Assembly: GCA_965603115.1 (NCBI GenBank)
Contig: CBFDBT010000082.1
Coordinates: 1-10,991 of the forward strand
Direction of reading: 5' to 3'
DNA: 10,991 bases
Origin: CBFDBT01 sp965603115
GTDB taxonomy: Bacteria; Pseudomonadota; Alphaproteobacteria; Sphingomonadales; Kordiimonadaceae
Below are positions 6,507-10,991 of the stretch, piece after piece (position 1 is the first letter of the stretch; the number at the start of each line of letters is the position of its first letter). Under the pieces are notes generated by a model that saw nothing but the letters and a program-made list of their open reading frames with translations, had not been told where the DNA came from and did not search any database. The translations under genes and the position numbers were made by a program.

Positions 6507-7721
6507 TTAGCTTGTAGCATCAAAACTTGCGCTGATTGCCCGCATAACAGCGATTTTCTCTGACATATTTGCGCGGAAATTAGGATCAGTTGCAGTGGTG
6601 ACAATGACCATATTATGCTTGCGTGAGACCCAAATGCTTTGCCCCCAAATGCCATTAGCAAAAAATTCCCCATCATAATCTTTGGGTACCCACCATTGAT
6701 ATTGATAACCACGGTTGCCGCGAGCATTTTCTGGCTGCACATGATCGTCTGATGGGACGGTGGCTTCATCCACCCATGTTTTAGAGACAATGTTTTTACC
6801 GTGCCAAACGCCATTATTCAAAAATAAAGAGCCAAGCTTTGCATAATCGCGGGATGTCGCGTTCAAGCAGCAAAAGCCTACAGGAACCCCAGCTGCAGTG
6901 CTCCATGATGCCTTTGATGTCATGCCAAGTGGTTGCCAAAGTTTTTCAGCGAGAATTTCTTCAAAAGGTCTGTCGTAAAGGCGTCGTATAATGGCACTCA
7001 AGACATGGGTATCGGAACTACGGTAATAAAAGCGTGTGCCAGGCTCTTCGAGCTTTGCGTAGCCAGCAAGTTGACCATCAAGAGAAATGCCAAGGATCCA
7101 AGCTTTGTTGAGCATTAGCTGAACTGAAGACATGGCAAGAACAGTATTGCCGCCAGGCGTGCCATAATTTTCTGTGAAATCAACACCAGAAGACATTTGT
7201 AATATGTCTTTAACGCGGGCCTCACCATATGCGCTATCTGCAAGTTCTGGCAAGTAGACAGAAACTTTATCTTCCACGCTTTTAATCAGGCCCTCGTCTC
7301 TGGCAATACCAATAAGTGTTGAGACAAAAGATTTGGCAACCGACCAACTGGTATGTCTGCTGGTCTGGTCTGCGCCATTTAAATATTCTTCTTGCACAAT
7401 AGTGCCATCTTTTATGATGAGTAGGCTTGAGCCTTCCGTGCGTTTAAGAAAATCACTAACGCTGCGCTGCTCGCCGTCAAAGCTATATGTTAGGTCTTTT
7501 GGTGCGAGGGCCACAGGGTAGGGGGTAGGTGTTCTAGACGGCGCAATAGCGACGCTGGGCAGGAGAGTATCCATATTCCTAAAGTTAGCTGATCTTGTAT
7601 CTGCATTAAATACGGAGAGCATGCCTGAGGCTGGATAAGAAGACCATGGCTGTGTGACTATCAGAACAACAACTGCCAAAAGGCCAACAACTGTAAGGCT
7701 AACTTTTTTCAATATACTCAT
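6507..7721 (-). CDS. Beta-lactamase-fold serine hydrolase (class C / 6-aminohexanoate-dimer hydrolase-like)
   Basis: This 404-residue protein shows the penicillin-recognising serine hydrolase fold used by class C beta-lactamases, EstB-type esterases and NylB-type amide hydrolases. The nucleophile motif is S127-V-A-K130 in SWSVAKSF. The second motif is Y233-R-S235 in FYYRSSDTHVL, where beta-lactamases have Y-x-N. The third conserved stretch is NGIWGQSIWV near residue 356, in place of the KTG box, as in the hydrolase rather than the beta-lactamase branch. The N-terminus has one hydrophobic segment (about residues 7-23) after two Lys, giving a signal anchor or signal peptide and a periplasmic location. 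The ATG at 7721 is preceded by GAGG about 8 nt upstream. It lies 27 nt after the crotonase stop on the same strand, so the two form an operon. Likely substrates are esters or amides; antibiotic hydrolysis is unlikely from the motifs but not excluded. Confidence 0.92.
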   Translation of the reverse strand: MSILKKVSLTVVGLLAVVVLIVTQPWSSYPASGMLSVFNADTRSANFRNMDTLLPSVAIAPSRTPTPYPVALAPKDLTYSFDGEQRSVSDFLKRTEGSSLLIIKDGTIVQEEYLNGADQTSRHTSWSVAKSFVSTLIGIARDEGLIKSVEDKVSVYLPELADSAYGEARVKDILQMSSGVDFTENYGTPGGNTVLAMSSVQLMLNKAWILGISLDGQLAGYAKLEEPGTRFYYRSSDTHVLSAIIRRLYDRPFEEILAEKLWQPLGMTSKASWSTAAGVPVGFCCLNATSRDYAKLGSLFLNNGVWHGKNIVSKTWVDEATVPSDDHVQPENARGNRGYQYQWWVPKDYDGEFFANGIWGQSIWVSRKHNMVIVTTATDPNFRANMSEKIAVMRAISASFDATS

Positions 7722-7748
7722 ATCCCCGTCCTCTTCTCTACCAAGTGT

Positions 7749-8639
7749 TTAATAGTCCGGCTCTTGCCACCAACGAGAGCAGTCAGGCATATCCTTGGAG
7801 GGTTTGCAAGGGAAATTGGCATCACGTTTTTCTAAAAAGGCGGTAACACCTTCACGTACATCCTCGCTCTGGCCCCTAGAATATATCAAGCGGCTATCAA
7901 TGCGGTGCGCCTCCATTGGGTGAGATAATGTCAGTCCTTGCCACATCATTTGGCGAATGAGGGCAACAGATACCGGAGCGCTGTCAGTGATATAGCTCTT
8001 TGCTATTTCCCTCGCTCGTGCCATTAGCGCATCGGGCTCTGTTATTTCAGATACAAGGCCACCTTTTAAAGCTTCCTCAGCTTCAAAGACGCGACCAGAA
8101 AAGCACCAGTCGAGGGCCTGGGCAATGCCGACAATACGTGGCAGGAACCAACCCGATGCAGCCTCGGGTGTAATGCCGCGACGGGCAAAGACAAACCCGA
8201 ATTTTGCTTTATTTGAGGCAATGCGAATGTCCATAGGCAAGAGCATAGTAGCACCTATACCAACGGCTGCACCGTTGATTGCGCATATCATTGGTTTGAT
8301 GCATTTGAATAGGCGCAGTGTCACGCGGCCGCCGCCATCACGGATAGATGGATTGTCCCAGTCGGTATTGTCACCACGCCCAGCGCTTTGTTCGCGGTCA
8401 GGGCGGGCGTCATAGTCAAAAGTGTCAGCGCCCGATGAAAGATCGGCTCCCGCACAAAAAGCACGGCCTTCACCTGTTATTATAACAGCTTTGACATCAT
8501 CGTCCCCGTCAACTTCATCAAGGGCAGCAATAATTTCATGCATCATCTGAGCTGTAAAAGCATTCATCTTGTCCGGGCGACTGAGTGTGATGGTAGCAAT
8601 GTTTTCGTCTACACAATATTGAATCGTTTCATAAGACAT
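7749..8639 (-). CDS. Enoyl-CoA hydratase/isomerase (crotonase) family protein
   Basis: This 296-residue cytoplasmic protein is a crotonase-fold acyl-CoA enzyme. I chose ATG 8639 (MSYETIQYCVDENIATITLS) because GGAG lies about 9 nt upstream; an in-frame TTG at 8654 overlaps that site. The CoA-binding and oxyanion-hole motif is GRAFCAGADLSSG (58-70). The second oxyanion-hole stretch is INGAAVGIGATMLLPMDIRIAS (121-142). The usual hydratase segment with the PEI glutamate reads FGFVFARRGITPEAASGWFLPR (147-168) instead: the first acid position looks replaced by Arg/Gly, and a Glu stands in TPEAAS. This pattern marks a separate subfamily that I recall in fatty-acid or terpenoid breakdown settings, so straightforward hydratase activity should not be assumed. 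Residues 68-106 form a longer, polar, Asp-rich insertion. The C-terminus is Trp-rich (CSRWWQEPDY). It is the first gene of a two-gene operon with the serine hydrolase and is divergent to the TonB-dependent receptor. Confidence 0.92.
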   Translation of the reverse strand: MSYETIQYCVDENIATITLSRPDKMNAFTAQMMHEIIAALDEVDGDDDVKAVIITGEGRAFCAGADLSSGADTFDYDARPDREQSAGRGDNTDWDNPSIRDGGGRVTLRLFKCIKPMICAINGAAVGIGATMLLPMDIRIASNKAKFGFVFARRGITPEAASGWFLPRIVGIAQALDWCFSGRVFEAEEALKGGLVSEITEPDALMARAREIAKSYITDSAPVSVALIRQMMWQGLTLSHPMEAHRIDSRLIYSRGQSEDVREGVTAFLEKRDANFPCKPSKDMPDCSRWWQEPDY

Positions 8640-8902
8640 GTCGTAAGTCTCCAAGTTATACTTCTGGTTAATTAGAGTAGTGGATGAGAGGAAAATAAAT
8701 TACAACCCTTCACTTTTGCGGCTGCATCAAGCTATTCGGAATCCCTAATAATTCTAGCTTTAAGTAATTATATTTCAAAAATCTACAGAAAACAGGCCTT
8801 TCATTTTTCAAAGCGGCTTTTAATTCTTGCATGATAGAATGATCTATGGAAAGCTATTTAACGGGAATTTAGGGAATTTTAATACGTAAATAGGGGAAAA
8901 TA
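8640..8902. promoter_or_regulatory. Divergent intergenic region (crotonase operon / TonB-dependent receptor)
   Basis: This 263-nt AT-rich stretch carries no gene and must hold the starting signals for both directions, since the two genes diverge. On the plus strand AGGGG at 8892-8896 is the receptor's ribosome binding site, 6 nt before the ATG. A short direct repeat GGGAATTT lies at 8863-8870 and 8872-8879, immediately upstream. TAGAAT at 8835-8840 and TTGCAT at 8827-8832 resemble promoter elements but do not pair at a proper distance, so I do not assign a promoter position. On the minus strand only the GGAG site before the crotonase ATG is clear. Confidence 0.55.
8863..8879 (+). repeat. Short direct repeat GGGAATTT x2
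   Basis: Two copies of GGGAATTT, at 8863-8870 and 8872-8879, are separated by one base, giving a 9-bp period in the leader about 24 nt before the receptor start codon. It could be an operator or part of the untranslated leader. A chance repeat in AT-rich DNA is equally possible. Confidence 0.3.
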
Positions 8903-10991
8903 ATGAAAATCAGGGAAGATATGCGCCTGCTAAACCATGTGAGTGCTGTGGCACTTATGGTGGGGCTCGCGGCTCCTTTTAATGCAGCTCAAGCGCAAGA
9001 TGAGGGAGAAAGAAAAGCCGGTGTAGAGGAAATTGTGGTAACAGCACAAAGACGCGCAGAATCAGCACAGGATGTGCCGGTCGCGGTGACGGCTTTTGGT
9101 GTTGAAGCCATTGATCAAATGCAGATCGAAAATTTCAGTGATTTGGCATTTTTCACACCTAACGTAACTTTTTCAAAATCAAATTTTACGGGGTCAAACT
9201 TTCAGATCCGTGGTGTGGGTAACACGCTTGTTGCAGCATCAGCTGACTCTGGTGTTGGTATCATGGTCAATGATGTTCCCTTGAATACACCACGGTTATT
9301 TGAAACTGAATATTATGATCTTGCAGCTCTAGAAATTTTGCGCGGCCCCCAAGGAACACTCTTTGGTCGTAATGCAACATCTGGCACAGTGAATATGAAA
9401 ACAGCTCAGCCAGTTTTGGGCGAGACGCTCGGTAGTGTTGAAGCTGAATATGGCAGTTATAATGCCAGACGTTTGGAAGCGATGATTAACATGCCACTCG
9501 GTCAAAAGGCGGCTTTCCGCCTTGCCGGCAATGTCGTAAAACGCGATGGATATTATGAAAATGTCGCAACGGGTAATGATGTTGATGGTCGTGATTCTTA
9601 TTCGCTTCGTGGATCCATTAAGTTTGAACCATCTGATAGCACAACATTTGACTTGATGGTCTCATGGTTTGATGAAGATAGTAATCGCTCTCGCAGTGCC
9701 AAGACTATGTGTAATAACGACCCTGTTGGTGTGCTTGGATGTTTGCCAGATACATTAGAATTTGAAAGTCCTAACTCCTTTGCAACGCTCGGCACCTTGC
9801 TGTCTTCAGATTTTGTGTTGGGCGCACTTGGTTTATTCCAATATGCTGACGGAGACCCGAGTTTGAATGCTGGCAACCCTAATGATTTCCGCAAGATTTC
9901 ACTAGATTTTGAACCTGAATATAAATCAGATGAGCTCCTTATTACAGCGCAAATAACGCAGGACTTTGGTGAGAGTTTTATTGGGTCATTGGTATTCGGT
10001 TATCAAAAAACAAGTGTTAATTCACGGACCGATTACACGGGTGACCTTACACCCGCCATCGTAGTGCCAGATGTTTTAGCGATATTTGCACCAACGGCCT
10101 ATAATGCCTATTATGCAGACGGCAGCATTCCTGTATCCACCATTGATGATGGTACTTTCACGGGTATTGTTGGTGGCAACTATATGGCGACACCGGGAAA
10201 TGCCGGTTCATCCTATGACCAATCTGATTCCCACTCAAGGCAATATAGCATTGAAGGGCGTCTGGCTTCGGACCTTGATGGACCAATGAATTTCCAGGTC
10301 GGTGGAATGTATGTGAATTATGATTCAGATTTTAGTTACTACGTGGTTGCTTCATCACTGGATTATTTTGCGGTTGTTGGGCCAGAGGCTATTGGTCTGG
10401 AATTAGGCTTTCCGTCACCATATGCAGGCCTTGGCTGGGTATCACCTTTCTATCATAATGATACTGCTCGTTACGGGCTTGAAAGTTGGGCTGTGTTTGG
10501 AGAGGTTGATTATGATCTTTCTGATAACTTAAAACTTACAGCTGGTCTGCGTTACACAGATGATACAAAGAATATTCGTGACCGCCTGACCCTGTTTGAT
10601 ACTGGAACTGCTCCAACTTGGGTGCCGTTTGGTACGACCGATTCTAACCCAATTTATGCAGCCGTTGGGAAAGATTACCGTGACAGTTTTAATGGCGGTG
10701 AGCCCCCTGCAAAATGGGGTGAAATGACGGGTCGTGTGGTCTTAAACTGGACGCCTAATTTAGAGGCCACTGATGATACGCTTATTTATGCGTCTTATTC
10801 TCGTGGTTATAAGGGTGGCGGTTTTAATCCACCAGCAGTAAACTCGACTACTCCAACGCACTTTGCCCCGGAATTTATCAATGCTTTCGAAATTGGTATG
10901 AAAAATACCATGATGGATGGCATGTTAATGGCAAACTTCACAGGTTTTTATTATGACTATAAAGGCCTTCAGGTATCAAAAATTGTTGACC
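8903..10991 (+). CDS. TonB-dependent outer-membrane receptor, 3'-truncated
   Basis: The frame is open from ATG 8903 to the window edge: 696 codons with no stop and no frameshift on my codon-by-codon reading. AGGGG stands 6 nt before the start. A signal peptide ends near AQA (residues 29-31). The TonB-box region is EEIVVTAQRR (42-51), followed by the plug domain (about 55-165) with QDVPVAVTAF, QIRGVGN (101-107) and LRGPQGTLFGRNATSG (146-161). The rest is beta-barrel with alternating aromatic strands, including YASYSRGYKGGGF (about 629-641), a segment typical of the C-terminal third of these receptors. The missing part should hold the last strands and the terminal aromatic residue. This is the Caulobacter/Sphingomonas-type receptor family (IPR-like plug plus barrel, no N-terminal signalling extension), not a typical siderophore receptor by motif, although the ligand cannot be read from sequence. 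It is divergent from the crotonase operon, which suggests a shared regulator and a role in importing the compound that operon acts on. Confidence 0.95.
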   Translation, partial: MKIREDMRLLNHVSAVALMVGLAAPFNAAQAQDEGERKAGVEEIVVTAQRRAESAQDVPVAVTAFGVEAIDQMQIENFSDLAFFTPNVTFSKSNFTGSNFQIRGVGNTLVAASADSGVGIMVNDVPLNTPRLFETEYYDLAALEILRGPQGTLFGRNATSGTVNMKTAQPVLGETLGSVEAEYGSYNARRLEAMINMPLGQKAAFRLAGNVVKRDGYYENVATGNDVDGRDSYSLRGSIKFEPSDSTTFDLMVSWFDEDSNRSRSAKTMCNNDPVGVLGCLPDTLEFESPNSFATLGTLLSSDFVLGALGLFQYADGDPSLNAGNPNDFRKISLDFEPEYKSDELLITAQITQDFGESFIGSLVFGYQKTSVNSRTDYTGDLTPAIVVPDVLAIFAPTAYNAYYADGSIPVSTIDDGTFTGIVGGNYMATPGNAGSSYDQSDSHSRQYSIEGRLASDLDGPMNFQVGGMYVNYDSDFSYYVVASSLDYFAVVGPEAIGLELGFPSPYAGLGWVSPFYHNDTARYGLESWAVFGEVDYDLSDNLKLTAGLRYTDDTKNIRDRLTLFDTGTAPTWVPFGTTDSNPIYAAVGKDYRDSFNGGEPPAKWGEMTGRVVLNWTPNLEATDDTLIYASYSRGYKGGGFNPPAVNSTTPTHFAPEFINAFEIGMKNTMMDGMLMANFTGFYYDYKGLQVSKIVD

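Noticed and set aside
6489..6510. Terminator between the convergent HupE and serine hydrolase genes
   Set aside because: Only a 6-bp stem with a mismatch (GCTTAA / TTTAGC) and no T-run is present; this is not convincing on either strand.
6507..7721. Serine hydrolase as an antibiotic-resistance beta-lactamase
   Set aside because: The YxN motif reads YRS and there is no KTG box; the protein looks like the esterase/amidase branch of the fold.
8637..8654. TTG start at 8654 for the crotonase
   Set aside because: The TTG overlaps the GGAG ribosome binding site, and the family alignment begins naturally at ATG 8639.
8903..10991. Frameshift or pseudogene in the TonB-dependent receptor
   Set aside because: I read the frame codon by codon to the window edge and found no stop; the lack of an end is due only to the window boundary.

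Overview
The window reads as chromosomal DNA of a Gram-negative, probably marine proteobacterium. It encodes Sec-type signal peptides, a TonB-dependent outer-membrane receptor of the type common in sphingomonads and marine Alpha/Gammaproteobacteria, and periplasmic and inner-membrane proteins. The DNA has a moderate G+C content (by eye a little under 50%) and is densely packed. I cannot fix the class or genus from the sequence alone. There are seven protein genes, two of them cut by the window edges. I see no RNA gene, insertion sequence, CRISPR array, origin or attachment site.

Left part, plus strand (1-6494). The 3' part of an amidohydrolase-2 family gene is followed after 142 nt by a tight four-gene run. 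This run holds two tandem 634-residue DUF3604 proteins (exported, PHP-like metal-binding motifs), a membrane-anchored PpiC/SurA-type peptidyl-prolyl isomerase, and a HupE/UreJ-type membrane protein. The two DUF3604 genes are a tandem duplication: they align without a gap, about 78% identical at protein level by my hand count. The duplicated unit includes about 44 nt of leader and a 3' tail with the TAATAG double stop and a GAGG motif. That motif serves as the ribosome binding site of the isomerase gene after the second copy. The isomerase and HupE genes overlap by one base (TAATG). The layout suggests secreted, probably metal-dependent enzymes made together with a periplasmic folding factor and a possible metal transporter.

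Right part. A minus-strand pair, a crotonase (enoyl-CoA hydratase/isomerase family) followed by a beta-lactamase-fold serine hydrolase, converges on the HupE gene with a gap of only 12 nt. A 263-nt AT-rich intergenic region separates the crotonase start from a divergent TonB-dependent receptor gene, which runs off the right edge after 696 codons without a stop.

Taken together, the locus could serve uptake of an organic compound across the outer membrane (receptor), extracytoplasmic processing (DUF3604 proteins, serine hydrolase) and cytoplasmic breakdown (crotonase, amidohydrolase). That pathway view is inference; the substrate is not visible in the sequence. The most notable element is the DUF3604-DUF3604-isomerase-HupE module, whose biochemical role is, as far as I know, not established.
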